This document shows positions 17,087 to 25,193 of a stretch of DNA of 64,000 bases, piece after piece. Below the pieces are notes generated by a model that was not told the DNA's origin, made no database searches, and worked only from the letters and a program-made list of their open reading frames with translations. The DNA lies in NCBI GenBank assembly GCA_963820955.1, contig CAWGCA010000047.1:203521-267520 (forward strand), written 5' to 3'. Position numbers and translations under genes: made by a program. Numbering within the stretch: position 1 is the first letter of the stretch; the number at the start of each line of letters is the position of its first letter. This DNA comes from CAWGCA01 sp963820955. GTDB taxonomy: Bacteria > Pseudomonadota > Gammaproteobacteria > Chromatiales > Chromatiaceae.

Positions 17087-19324
17087 ATGACCAAGCCCCG
17101 TATTGCCGATACCCGTCCTTTCCCGATCAAGCTGAAGGCCGGGGAAGAGATCTGGTGGTGCAGTTGCGGCAAATCAAGCAATCAGCCCTACTGTGACGGT
17201 TCGCACCGAGGCACTCCCTTCGAACCCCTGCCGTTCAAGGCGGAACAGGATGGCAAGTACTTTTTCTGCCAGTGCAAACGGAGCGGAAAACCACCACTCT
17301 GTGACGGCAGCCATAAACAGATCAGCCAACAGGATCTGGATGCCTCGGAGGGGCTGGAGACGGTCTGGTACAAAGTGGCGGAACCCGGTGATATGCAGGA
17401 AGGGGAGGTGCGGACGGTGCAGGCCGGCAGTCAATCAATCGCCCTGACCTGCCATGCCGGGAAATACGGCGCCCTGGGTAACGCCTGCCCGCACCAGGGT
17501 GGTCCGTTAGGGGAGGGTTCGATCGAATGCACGGAAGGAGACGAGTGCTGGCTGCGTTGTCCCTGGCATGGCTGGGATTTTCACCCCCTGACCGGAAAAT
17601 CCCCCGGTGGCTTCGATGACGGAGTGCCGAGCTTTCCGCTGGAGCAGCGCGATGATGGCGTCTACGTACAGATCCGCGAACGGCGGCAGCGGGTTCGTAC
17701 CATTTCCGATCTGATGGTGGAAACCATGGTCAACTGGGGCGTCAGCCACGTCTTCGGCATGGTGGGTCACTCCAATCTGGGCTTGGCGGACGCCATTCGC
17801 GAGCAGGAGCAGAAGGGCAATCTGACCTATATTGGTATCCGCCACGAAGGGGCGGCGGCCTTTGCCTGTTCCGGATATGCCAAGCTCACGGGGCGGCCGG
17901 CAGCCTGCCTCACTATCGCCGGGCCGGGTGCCACCAATCTACTGACCGGGCTCTGGGATGCCCGGGTGGACCGGGCGCCCGTGTTGGCCCTTACCGGTCA
18001 GGTGAACACTCAGGTATTCGGCCCAGGGGCCTTTCAGGAGATCGATCTCGCCGCCGCCTTCGAAGCGGTGACCGAATTCAGTCAGACCGTGCTGCCGGGG
18101 AGCCGGCATACCGAGCTGATGAGCCTGGCGCTCAAGCACGCCCTGGTGGAGCGGGACGTGGCGCATCTGATTTTTCCTGACGAGGTGCAGGTGATCCCCG
18201 CCGCCGAAGGCGCCGAACCCTCCGGGCCGGAAGGTCGTCTGGGTCGCAGCGACATTGCCCCATCGGCGGATTCGGTGGCGCAGGCGGTGGCGCGTATCGC
18301 CAGCGCCCGGCGCCCGGTGATCGTCGTCGGCTACGGCGCCCGGACCTGCATGCAGACGGTGGTAGAGCTGGCGGAGCGCCTCAATGCACCGGTGTTGACC
18401 ACGTTCAAGGCCAAGGGTCAGATTCCAGACCAGCACCCATTGGCAGCCGGCGTGCTGGGGCGCAGCGGAACGCCGGTGGCCAGCTGGTGTATGAATCAGG
18501 CCGACCTGCTAATCGTCTTTGGGGCCTCCTTCTCGAATCACACGGGTATCAGCTCGAAGAAACCCATTATCCAGGTGGATTTCGATCGCATGGCCCTGGG
18601 CAAGTTTCATCCGGTGGAAGTGCCCGTGTGGGGTGAGATCCGGGTCTCCATTCAGCAGTTTCTTGCTGCCCTGCCGGCGGATATTGATACTGTCGATCAG
18701 CGCAGTGAGCTGGTCCAGCGCTGGGACATCTGGCGCCAGGAGAAAAAAAGCCGGGAGGCCCGGGACCGCGGCCAGGGGGTCAACTCAGCTTCCATATTCG
18801 CAGCGCTGAGCCGTCTCTGTCCGGAGAATGCAGTGCTGTGCGTCGATGTCGGCAACAACACCTACTCCTTCGGTCGCTATTTCGAGTGTAAGAATCAGAG
18901 TGTGCTCATGTCCGGCTATCTGGGATCCATCGGCTTTGGCTTTCCGGCTGCCATGGGGGCCTGGGCGGCGACCCAGGCCAGCTACGAACAGCGGGGGCGG
19001 CCCGTGCTTTCGATCAGCGGGGATGGCGGCTTCGGCCAATATCTAGCGGAGTTCACCACTGCGGTGAAATACGGTATGAACATCACTCATCTGTTGTTGA
19101 ATAACGGAGAACTGGGAAAAATCTCCAAAGAACAGCGAGCGGGTAACTGGGAGGTATGGCAGACTGCGCTGAGCAATCCGGATTTTGCGGCCTTCGCCCG
19201 TGACTGTGGCGGTCTGGGGATTCGAGTGGAGACGGCAGAGCAGCTGGATGAGGCGCTGAAAACGGCCATCGAACACGACGGACCGGCGCTGGTGGAAATC
19301 ATGTCTGATGTGGAGTTGATATAA
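17087..19324 (+). CDS. CDGSH-CDGSH-Rieske-ThDP enzyme fusion protein
   Basis: A 745-residue protein joining four modules. Two CDGSH [2Fe-2S] motifs (C25, C27, C36, H40 and C61, C63, C72, H76); a Rieske [2Fe-2S] domain (C134-x-H136 with GGPLGEG, then C158-x-x-H161); then from about residue 203 a whole thiamine-diphosphate enzyme of the acetolactate synthase/pyruvate oxidase family. That part has the glutamate E254 that activates the cofactor (RHEGAAAF), GPGATNLLTGLWDA, a middle domain, and the cofactor motif GDG (645-647) ending in NN (672-673). No stop or frameshift interrupts it. AAAGGA is 8 bases before the ATG. The iron-sulfur half could pass electrons to or from a decarboxylated intermediate; substrate and acceptor are unknown. 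Confidence 0.9.
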   Translation: MTKPRIADTRPFPIKLKAGEEIWWCSCGKSSNQPYCDGSHRGTPFEPLPFKAEQDGKYFFCQCKRSGKPPLCDGSHKQISQQDLDASEGLETVWYKVAEPGDMQEGEVRTVQAGSQSIALTCHAGKYGALGNACPHQGGPLGEGSIECTEGDECWLRCPWHGWDFHPLTGKSPGGFDDGVPSFPLEQRDDGVYVQIRERRQRVRTISDLMVETMVNWGVSHVFGMVGHSNLGLADAIREQEQKGNLTYIGIRHEGAAAFACSGYAKLTGRPAACLTIAGPGATNLLTGLWDARVDRAPVLALTGQVNTQVFGPGAFQEIDLAAAFEAVTEFSQTVLPGSRHTELMSLALKHALVERDVAHLIFPDEVQVIPAAEGAEPSGPEGRLGRSDIAPSADSVAQAVARIASARRPVIVVGYGARTCMQTVVELAERLNAPVLTTFKAKGQIPDQHPLAAGVLGRSGTPVASWCMNQADLLIVFGASFSNHTGISSKKPIIQVDFDRMALGKFHPVEVPVWGEIRVSIQQFLAALPADIDTVDQRSELVQRWDIWRQEKKSREARDRGQGVNSASIFAALSRLCPENAVLCVDVGNNTYSFGRYFECKNQSVLMSGYLGSIGFGFPAAMGAWAATQASYEQRGRPVLSISGDGGFGQYLAEFTTAVKYGMNITHLLLNNGELGKISKEQRAGNWEVWQTALSNPDFAAFARDCGGLGIRVETAEQLDEALKTAIEHDGPALVEIMSDVELI

Positions 19325-19340
19325 GGCTAGAATTGTATTG

Positions 19341-19727
19341 ATGGGGCTGGTACGGACTTACATTCTGGTATTCATCGCCGGCTGGGTCCTCTGGCTCTGG
19401 CTGGAGAAGGCGGGGCCGGTGCAGCAGCTGCCTCCGCCTCCGTTCAGTGGCATGCAGGGGCCGGGCTATCCGGGATTTCCCGTTGGCGGTGGGCAGCGAC
19501 CGCTGCCGCCTCCGCCGGGCGAAGGTGACCTGATTCAGGAATTCCAATATGGGGTGGATCTGCTCAAACAAGGAGAATATCAGCAGAGCTTCGTTTTTCT
19601 CTGGCGCCGGGAGTACTGGATCCTCGCAGGCGTGCTAACCGCCCTGTTTGCCTTGCTGCTCCCCGGAATCGGTCGGTGGGTCTCACGCTGGCGCCGGAAC
19701 ACGGCGCATCGTCAGGACGGCCAGTAA
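19341..19727 (+). CDS. Small membrane protein with a proline-rich loop
   Basis: A 128-residue protein with an N-terminal membrane helix (about residues 5-20), a proline/glycine-rich loop with PPPPFSG and LPPPPGEG, and a second helix at about 92-112 before a short basic tail. It begins 16 bases after the stop of the CDGSH-Rieske-ThDP gene, so it is probably in the same transcript, but the ribosome site is weak. I do not recognise a family. It could serve as a membrane tether for the preceding enzyme; that is only suggested by its position. Confidence 0.6.
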   Translation: MGLVRTYILVFIAGWVLWLWLEKAGPVQQLPPPPFSGMQGPGYPGFPVGGGQRPLPPPPGEGDLIQEFQYGVDLLKQGEYQQSFVFLWRREYWILAGVLTALFALLLPGIGRWVSRWRRNTAHRQDGQ

Positions 19728-19761
19728 GACTGGGGTCAAGATTTGAGGATAGGTAGGCTGG

Positions 19762-20502
19762 CTAGAAATCGTGCCGGATGCCCGCGCCGTAAAGCTGTTC
19801 GGTATCGCGGTCGTTGTCCTGGAATTCGGCATAGAAGCTGGTGCGCCTGTTGATCTGGTGCTTCAGGCCGAAGGTCCAGTGGGGGTCGGTGCTGCCATCC
19901 CAGTCTCGATCCGAATACCTGGCGTGCAGGACGTTGTTGCCCAGGTAGTACTCTCCCATGAGAGTCCATTCGTGGCTCTTCTCTAAGTCCCGTTCCCGAT
20001 CGTATTCATACTGGGCCGTGAGGGCGAAATCAGAAAAGCGATACCGGGTTGCGGCCCCCCACAGCTCCCGATTTTCCAGGCCATCTTCGCGATAGTTCGA
20101 AAACGAGGTGCCAATAGTGAGAGGTCCTCGCCGGTAGTCGATGGAGAGATCCCAGATATCGACCTTGTTCGCGCCGTTGTAGTAGGAGGTTCCCTGTCGG
20201 CCAACGGCGGTGCTTTCCCGGTCTGCGTCGGATGCGATATAAACCGGGTGGTTTTCGGTTTGCTGGTTGCGACTACTCAGGAGTTCCCCGTTGTCGACCT
20301 GCCACTCCAGTTCGAACAGGGCTTTCAGGCCGCTGCTCAGTTCCTGGGGATCCTTAAGGTGGAAGCGGGAACCTTTGTTGGCGACAGGATCGGGGTATGC
20401 CTCGTTACTGTGCAGACGCCCGTAGATTACGGTTTCCGCATCGACTGGGGATGCGACAACAGTAATGCCTACCAGGATCACGGATAGATATCGGCTCTGC
20501 AT
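19762..20502 (-). CDS. Short outer-membrane porin-like protein
   Basis: A 246-residue exported protein: signal peptide to about residue 22, then ETVIYGRLHSN, GSRFHLKDPQELSSGLKALFELEWQVD, which is the typical start of Gram-negative trimeric porins, and a C-terminal phenylalanine (GIRHDF) needed for barrel insertion. Regular amphipathic strands fill the rest. General porins of this type are usually 320-400 residues, so several strands or a loop region are missing. It may be a 10- to 12-stranded derivative or a shortened gene that is still intact as a frame. It converges on the small membrane-protein gene. Confidence 0.7.
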   Translation of the reverse strand: MQSRYLSVILVGITVVASPVDAETVIYGRLHSNEAYPDPVANKGSRFHLKDPQELSSGLKALFELEWQVDNGELLSSRNQQTENHPVYIASDADRESTAVGRQGTSYYNGANKVDIWDLSIDYRRGPLTIGTSFSNYREDGLENRELWGAATRYRFSDFALTAQYEYDRERDLEKSHEWTLMGEYYLGNNVLHARYSDRDWDGSTDPHWTFGLKHQINRRTSFYAEFQDNDRDTEQLYGAGIRHDF

Positions 20503-20656
20503 TTCACTCTTGCATACGGCGCTTCGCTACCAAAACTTATACAACTTGCTGGAGAAAATGAAAACCTCTAGATTGCCAAACTGAGCCTCTGTTCATAATA
20601 AATGAAGTGGATTTGGTCCATTCCCCCCCTCTCTACTCTGTCACAGGAGGCGTGGT

Positions 20657-20734
20657 ATGGCTATAACCTGGCGCGGCAGGGTTGTGTCTGCGCGGGTATT
20701 CTACCCGATAGCTGCTATCGGCTCAGACCTCTAA
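20657..20734 (+). CDS. Possible 25-residue small ORF
   Basis: An ATG with a perfect AGGAGG 6 bases upstream opens a frame of 25 codons encoding MAITWRGRVVSARVFYP... and ending in TAA. The strong ribosome site is the only support. There is no known match that I recognise, and the frame overlaps the palindrome at 20706-20720. It could be a leader peptide or chance. Confidence 0.25.
   Translation: MAITWRGRVVSARVFYPIAAIGSDL
20706..20720. promoter_or_regulatory. Perfect 15-bp palindrome, possible operator
   Basis: CGATAGC-T-GCTATCG is a perfect inverted repeat with a single central base. The spacer is too short for a hairpin, so a dimeric DNA-binding protein is the more natural reader. It lies about 205 bases before msrAB and about 205 before the porin start on the other strand. 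Confidence 0.35.
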
Positions 20735-20924
20735 GGGCCGACCGCGCTTTGCGATCCGCAGGGGTAGAGTAGGCCAGAGCAGTACGGGCGTATCCCAACC
20801 AGGCCGGTTTGTACCGGCATCATGATGGTTTAAGTGCTCTGACTTAGATGGTCTTTGTTAGCAGTGAAACAAAATGCCATCATAAGGTGTCTGACTGAGA
20901 TGTGTTTTCCGTTGGATTGAACGA

Positions 20925-22031
20925 ATGAAAAAGATTTTATTCTGGTGCGCCACGCTGCTGGCGGCGGTTTCCACTCTGACCGCCTGTGCGGGTAAAGATT
21001 CCGATTCCCAGTTTGTTCAGGGCAGGGCCGATTTGGCGACTGCCACCTTCGCCGGCGGCTGTTTCTGGTGCGTTGAATCCGGATTGGAGCAAGTGCCCGG
21101 TGTGGAGGAGGTGATCTCCGGCTACACTGCGGGCCATCTGCCCAATCCCAGTTATAGAGAGGTGTCCTCCGGGGGCAGCGGCCATGTAGAGGCGGTGCAG
21201 GTCTACTATGATCCGCAGGTCGTCACCTATCCCACCCTGCTGCAGGCATTCTGGCGTCAGATTGATCCGACCGACGGAGGAGGGCAGTTTGCGGACCGGG
21301 GTGATCAGTATCGGCCGGTGATCTTCTATGCAGATAAGGCCCAGCGTAGTGCGGCACAAGAGTCCCGCGCAGCGCTGGATGCCTCGGGTCGTTTCGGTAA
21401 ACCGGTAGTGGTGGAGATTCTTCCGGCTGAACGGTTTTATCCGGCCGAGGCGAATCATCAGGATTACTATAGGAAGAACCCGCTTCGCTATAAGTTCTAT
21501 CGCCACAATTCGGGGCGGGATCAGTTTCTGGAACAGGCCTGGGGAGAGGAGTTAATGATGGATTTCAGCAAGCAGACAACAGAGAAATCGGATGGTTTCG
21601 AGAAACCCTCGGAGGAGGTCCTCCGGCAGCGGTTGACCCCGTTGCAGTACCAGGTGACCCAGGAAGAGGGAACCGAACGGCCGTTCGACAACGACTACTG
21701 GGATGAGAAGCAGGAGGGCATTTATGTGGACGTGGTGAGCGGCGAGCCGTTGTTTTCCTCCCTCGACAAGTACGATTCTGGCACCGGCTGGCCCAGTTTT
21801 ACCCGGCCCTTGCAGTCGGATCGGGTAGTAGAGCATACCGATTTCAAATTGCTGCTGCCGCGCACCGAGGTTCGAAGTCGCGACGGGGACTCGCATCTGG
21901 GGCATGTCTTCAATGACGGGCCCGAGCCCACCGGCTTGCGCTACTGCGTCAATTCAGCAGCCCTGCGGTTCATCCCCCGAGAGCGGTTGGAGCAGGAGGG
22001 ATATGGGGAGTTTAGCGCACTGTTCGAGTGA
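20925..22031 (+). CDS. msrAB: Bifunctional methionine sulfoxide reductase MsrA-MsrB, lipoprotein
   Basis: A 368-residue fusion. The signal ends in a lipobox with C21 (LTAC), so the enzyme is membrane-anchored and periplasmic. MsrA follows with the catalytic C46 in GGCFWC and reduces the S-form of methionine sulfoxide. The MsrB half has GTGWPSF and the catalytic C341 in RYCVNSAALRF and reduces the R-form. The zinc CxxC pairs of many MsrB proteins are absent (GEPLFSS). Thus the protein repairs oxidised methionine in envelope proteins and needs a periplasmic reductant. Such a reductant gene is not adjacent; the tandem thioredoxin protein at 24150 is one candidate by proximity only. Confidence 0.93.
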   Translation: MKKILFWCATLLAAVSTLTACAGKDSDSQFVQGRADLATATFAGGCFWCVESGLEQVPGVEEVISGYTAGHLPNPSYREVSSGGSGHVEAVQVYYDPQVVTYPTLLQAFWRQIDPTDGGGQFADRGDQYRPVIFYADKAQRSAAQESRAALDASGRFGKPVVVEILPAERFYPAEANHQDYYRKNPLRYKFYRHNSGRDQFLEQAWGEELMMDFSKQTTEKSDGFEKPSEEVLRQRLTPLQYQVTQEEGTERPFDNDYWDEKQEGIYVDVVSGEPLFSSLDKYDSGTGWPSFTRPLQSDRVVEHTDFKLLLPRTEVRSRDGDSHLGHVFNDGPEPTGLRYCVNSAALRFIPRERLEQEGYGEFSALFE

Positions 22032-22159
22032 TCCGGGAGTGGGCTGGGTTGATCGAATCCCCTCTCAAAGCGCGGTAAAAAATTATTGTCAAGGTTTGAG
22101 CGGAAGGTCTAGTATTAAACACAGTTCATTGAAAAAATACCGGTTTGGAGGTTTGCGGC

Positions 22160-22444
22160 ATGGATGAAGGGCGTAAAGATTTCCTTAGATTCTGGCTAGG
22201 GGAAGAGATCGGGCAGATCCAGACCAACGTTTCCGCCATCGGTGTTCCTAGAGACATGGAGCAGCGGTCGTTGATTGCGCGCTATGGCAAGTTACTGTTA
22301 GTAAGTCATCGTCTGCTGAATGTTCTGTCTAAACTCAAGGATCAGGAGACTGTGGTTCGCGACGAACTGCGCGAACGCAGATCGGAGCAGATACGCGAGG
22401 AGGTGGTGGTAGCGACCAAGCCGATCAGCCGGCGAAACTATTGA
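22160..22444 (+). CDS. Small hypothetical helical protein
   Basis: A 94-residue soluble, highly charged protein that should be mostly helical, with FWLGEEIGQIQTNVSAI and SHRLLNVLSKLKDQ. I do not recognise the family. I chose the ATG at 22160, which has GGAG about 10 bases before it, over a TTG at 22145. Its last 20 bases overlap the end of the convergent GGDEF gene. Confidence 0.5.
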   Translation: MDEGRKDFLRFWLGEEIGQIQTNVSAIGVPRDMEQRSLIARYGKLLLVSHRLLNVLSKLKDQETVVRDELRERRSEQIREEVVVATKPISRRNY

Positions 22445-23561
22445 TCCCGGGGGGATTGCTGGGGGCGAGTTCGACCCGGTTTCTCCCTAGTCGTTTGGCC
22501 TGGTAGAGAGCGGCGTCCGCGCGGCTTATCAGTTGTTCTCCGGGTTCCTCGGATGGGGTTCTTTCCAACTCGCTGACTCCGATCGAGACGGTTACGTTCA
22601 ATACCTCGCGATTGCCGGTGGGTACCGGATGTTCGGCCACTCGAAGGCGAATGCGTTCGGCCAGGTTGCAGGCTTCGGCCGCGTCGGTCTGGGGCAGCAG
22701 CAGGGCGAATTCCTCGCCACCGAAGCGGGTGGCGACGTCGGACGCGCGCAGGCACTCTTTGACCCGCAGTGAAATCTCCCGCAACACCTGGTCACCCACG
22801 CCATGTCCGTGCAGATCATTGACGCGCTTGAAGTGATCGGCATCGATGAACAGGCAGCTCAATGGGTGATCGTAACGCCGGGCTCGGGAGATTTCTTCTC
22901 GGAGGCGTCGTTCCAGGTAGCGGCGGTTGTGGAGGCCGGTTAACGCATCAGTCAGGCCGCTGACCACCAGATGCTCCCGGTTGGCCGTATTCTCGAGGCA
23001 GACGGCGCCGATTGTTGCCAGGTGGTTTAAAAAATCACTGGCGTGATGGCGGGTGAATCGGGTCGGATCTCTGCTGCCGAGATTCAGGCTGCCAATAAGG
23101 CGGTCGCGTCGGACCAGGGGCACCAGCGCCACACTTCGAATGTGGTTGCAGCCGGCAAACAGGGCTTGATGTTCAGCACCGAGGAAGGGCCCGAGCCAGG
23201 GCTGACGCAGGCTGCTGTAAATGGAATTGAACGCATGGAGGTGGTCGACGAAAAAAATATTGTCGTACTGAAGCGGTGATATCCCGGTATTGAGCAGTAG
23301 ATGACGCAGTTCGTGGTCTGTGTCCTGCAATACCAGGCTGACGCAGGGGACGCGGAAGGATTCCTGCATCCCCAGGGTCAGGACCTGCAGCAGTTGGGGG
23401 AGGTCTTCAGCTGCCAGGAGGGAGAGCTCGCGGCTGTGGAATCGCTTCAGGACATCCTCGTTGTGGGCTGCTTCGGACGTCAGCTGCTGAAGCCGCTGTC
23501 GCAACAGGCGGTTCTCCCCCTCCAGATCCGGATTTTCCGCGCTGTGCCGCGTGTTTTGCAT
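22425..23561 (-). CDS. GAF-GGDEF diguanylate cyclase
   Basis: A 378-residue protein from the chosen ATG. An N-terminal coiled region (LEGENRLLRQRLQQL) leads to a GAF/DUF484-like sensor domain and then a GGDEF domain of about 165 residues. The active-site motif is GGEEF, and an inhibitory RxxD site (RASD) lies five residues before it, so the enzyme should make cyclic di-GMP from GTP with product inhibition. There is no membrane segment. The frame could begin at 23660, but that would overlap the divergent gene, and the sequence before MQNTRHS looks non-coding. The signal sensed by the GAF-like part is unknown. Confidence 0.85.
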   Translation of the reverse strand: MQNTRHSAENPDLEGENRLLRQRLQQLTSEAAHNEDVLKRFHSRELSLLAAEDLPQLLQVLTLGMQESFRVPCVSLVLQDTDHELRHLLLNTGISPLQYDNIFFVDHLHAFNSIYSSLRQPWLGPFLGAEHQALFAGCNHIRSVALVPLVRRDRLIGSLNLGSRDPTRFTRHHASDFLNHLATIGAVCLENTANREHLVVSGLTDALTGLHNRRYLERRLREEISRARRYDHPLSCLFIDADHFKRVNDLHGHGVGDQVLREISLRVKECLRASDVATRFGGEEFALLLPQTDAAEACNLAERIRLRVAEHPVPTGNREVLNVTVSIGVSELERTPSEEPGEQLISRADAALYQAKRLGRNRVELAPSNPPGINSFAG

Positions 23562-23649
23562 AGGGCGGATAGCGGCAGACGGCGGATTACCTTTAATTCG
23601 TATGATTGAGAGATGGAACCTTTCAGGGAACACAACACGGAGGTTGATT

Positions 23650-24117
23650 ATGGGTATCATTGCAACCGCGAACTCGATTCGCGGGTTACTGGTCTATGGC
23701 GTCCTGCTCGTTACCTGCTGCAGGGCAGCGGGTCCGCTGCAGGCCGGGGTGAGCGTTTATCGCTGTACCGACAGCGCCGGACGAGTGGAGCTGCGCCAGA
23801 CCTACTGTCCTTCAGGGGATCAGCAGCAGTTGCAGGTGGAAATAGGGAATGTCGGCTGGGTGCGTTCGAAGTCGACTGCCGGCTCCGGCCAAATGACCGG
23901 GGCCAAGCGCAAAACCGGCAGGCGGACATCGAAGTCCGAGAAATCCGAAGCCCCGCCGCCGGATGAGGCTCGCCAGCACCGGTGCTGGAAGGCGAAGAAC
24001 AATCTTGAGCGCATTCAACGCCAGCTGCGGCAGGGATACCGGCCGGCTCAAGGGGAGAAACTGCGGCAGCGGCGGCGGGAACAGGAGCAGTATCTACAGC
24101 GCTTCTGTCAACGCTAG
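23650..24117 (+). CDS. DUF4124-like exported basic protein
   Basis: A 155-residue protein with an N-terminal signal helix (about residues 9-32), then VYRCTDSAGRVELRQTYCPSGDQQQ, which resembles the short DUF4124 module of periplasmic proteins, and a very basic C-terminus (RQRRREQEQYLQRFCQR). GGAGG is 6 bases before the ATG at 23650; longer upstream frames are unlikely. It has cysteines in the module and near the end that may pair. Function unknown. Confidence 0.6.
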   Translation: MGIIATANSIRGLLVYGVLLVTCCRAAGPLQAGVSVYRCTDSAGRVELRQTYCPSGDQQQLQVEIGNVGWVRSKSTAGSGQMTGAKRKTGRRTSKSEKSEAPPPDEARQHRCWKAKNNLERIQRQLRQGYRPAQGEKLRQRRREQEQYLQRFCQR

Positions 24118-24149
24118 CGGGTTACCGGATGGCGGTCGACAGCGCCGGC

Positions 24150-25193
24150 TCAGAAGCCGCTGCTCACCCGCCAGCGCTGATATCTCGGTTCGGTTCGATA
24201 GCCGCCGCTGGTTATATAGGTGAGAACATTACGCAGTCGGTAGAACTGAACGACGGAGTCGAGCCGGATAATCTCCCGTCCGTGCTGGTCAAAAAACAGC
24301 AGCGACGGCGTGTAGAAGAGCCCCAGTTCTTTTGCCCAGGCGCTGGCGGTGGTCTTCTGACCTGCCGGGGTGATGACCGGGGTATCGGAGCGGATGTTCA
24401 GCTGTACGCTCTCGAACTGCCCGAACAGATCGCTGATAGCCTCCTCCTGCAGCGGCTGGGCGTGGAGTATGTCACAGGCGTGGCAGTTGCCCTGTTCGAA
24501 AAAGACCGCGAGGGGCTGTTCCGCCGGGAAACGGGTGCGCTCCAGGGCATAGGGTGGCGGGCTGAAGAAGGGCTCCTGATTGAGTTCGTCCGGATCAAAG
24601 GTAAGCGCATCTTCCGCCCTTAGCAGGTAGTCACTGAGGGTCTCCTGGCGGTGGAAGCCGCCGGCGACATACTCCAGGGCGGCGCGAAATTTGTACGGCG
24701 GGTAATAGCCGCGCAGCCGCAGCGCCACCTCCCCCTCGCTGTCGTAGAAGATAAGCGAGGGGGTAAAGTTGGTGTTCTCGCGTACCGCGAATTCCCGCTC
24801 CGAGAGGGTTTCCCCCTGCATATCGGTCAGCTCGTCCACGCCCCAGATGTCGACCGGTATGATATCGAAGTGGCGCTGAGTGTAGGTGACGATGTCCTCC
24901 AGCCCGAAGTTCACTTCCATCAGCATTCTGCAGTAGGCGCAACGCCTCTGTCCGAAATAGACGATGATGCCTTTTTTCCCCGCTGCGGTTGCCTCCTCCA
25001 GATCTTCCGGCAGGTCAAGGAAGCTCTGCTTGAACCATGCCGGGTGTTCCAGTGGTTCCTGCAGGGGAAAGTCATCGAAGGCGAATGCCTCATCCGGCTC
25101 GGCGGATGGTTTGGGTGCGGCGATCGGCGACAGGAATACCGCCGCCAGTAGCGCCCCCAGCCCGGCCTTAGCGATCCGCCGCCGGTGTATCAA
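24150..25193 (-). CDS. Exported tandem thioredoxin-fold protein (CAYC and CHAC)
   Basis: A 347-residue periplasmic protein with a signal peptide of about 31 residues. It carries two thioredoxin-like domains: the first with IIVYFGQRRCAYCRML, the second with LAVFFEQGNCHACDIL, each followed by a cis-proline region (FTPSLIF and YTPSLLF). This is like SoxW or DsbE-type reductases but doubled. It presumably handles disulphides in the periplasm. Its ATG overlaps the cysQ stop by 4 bases, so the two are coupled, and nudE lies upstream in the same direction. Partner proteins are not identified. Confidence 0.8.
   Translation of the reverse strand: MIHRRRIAKAGLGALLAAVFLSPIAAPKPSAEPDEAFAFDDFPLQEPLEHPAWFKQSFLDLPEDLEEATAAGKKGIIVYFGQRRCAYCRMLMEVNFGLEDIVTYTQRHFDIIPVDIWGVDELTDMQGETLSEREFAVRENTNFTPSLIFYDSEGEVALRLRGYYPPYKFRAALEYVAGGFHRQETLSDYLLRAEDALTFDPDELNQEPFFSPPPYALERTRFPAEQPLAVFFEQGNCHACDILHAQPLQEEAISDLFGQFESVQLNIRSDTPVITPAGQKTTASAWAKELGLFYTPSLLFFDQHGREIIRLDSVVQFYRLRNVLTYITSGGYRTEPRYQRWRVSSGF

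Larger units (their letters stand above)
20503..20924. other. Gene-poor divergent region before msrAB
   Basis: This 422-base gap carries the control regions of the porin (minus) and the methionine sulfoxide reductase (plus). I see no tRNA or clear promoter. It holds a possible 25-codon frame (20657-20734) and a perfect palindrome (20706-20720), listed separately. Confidence 0.4.
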
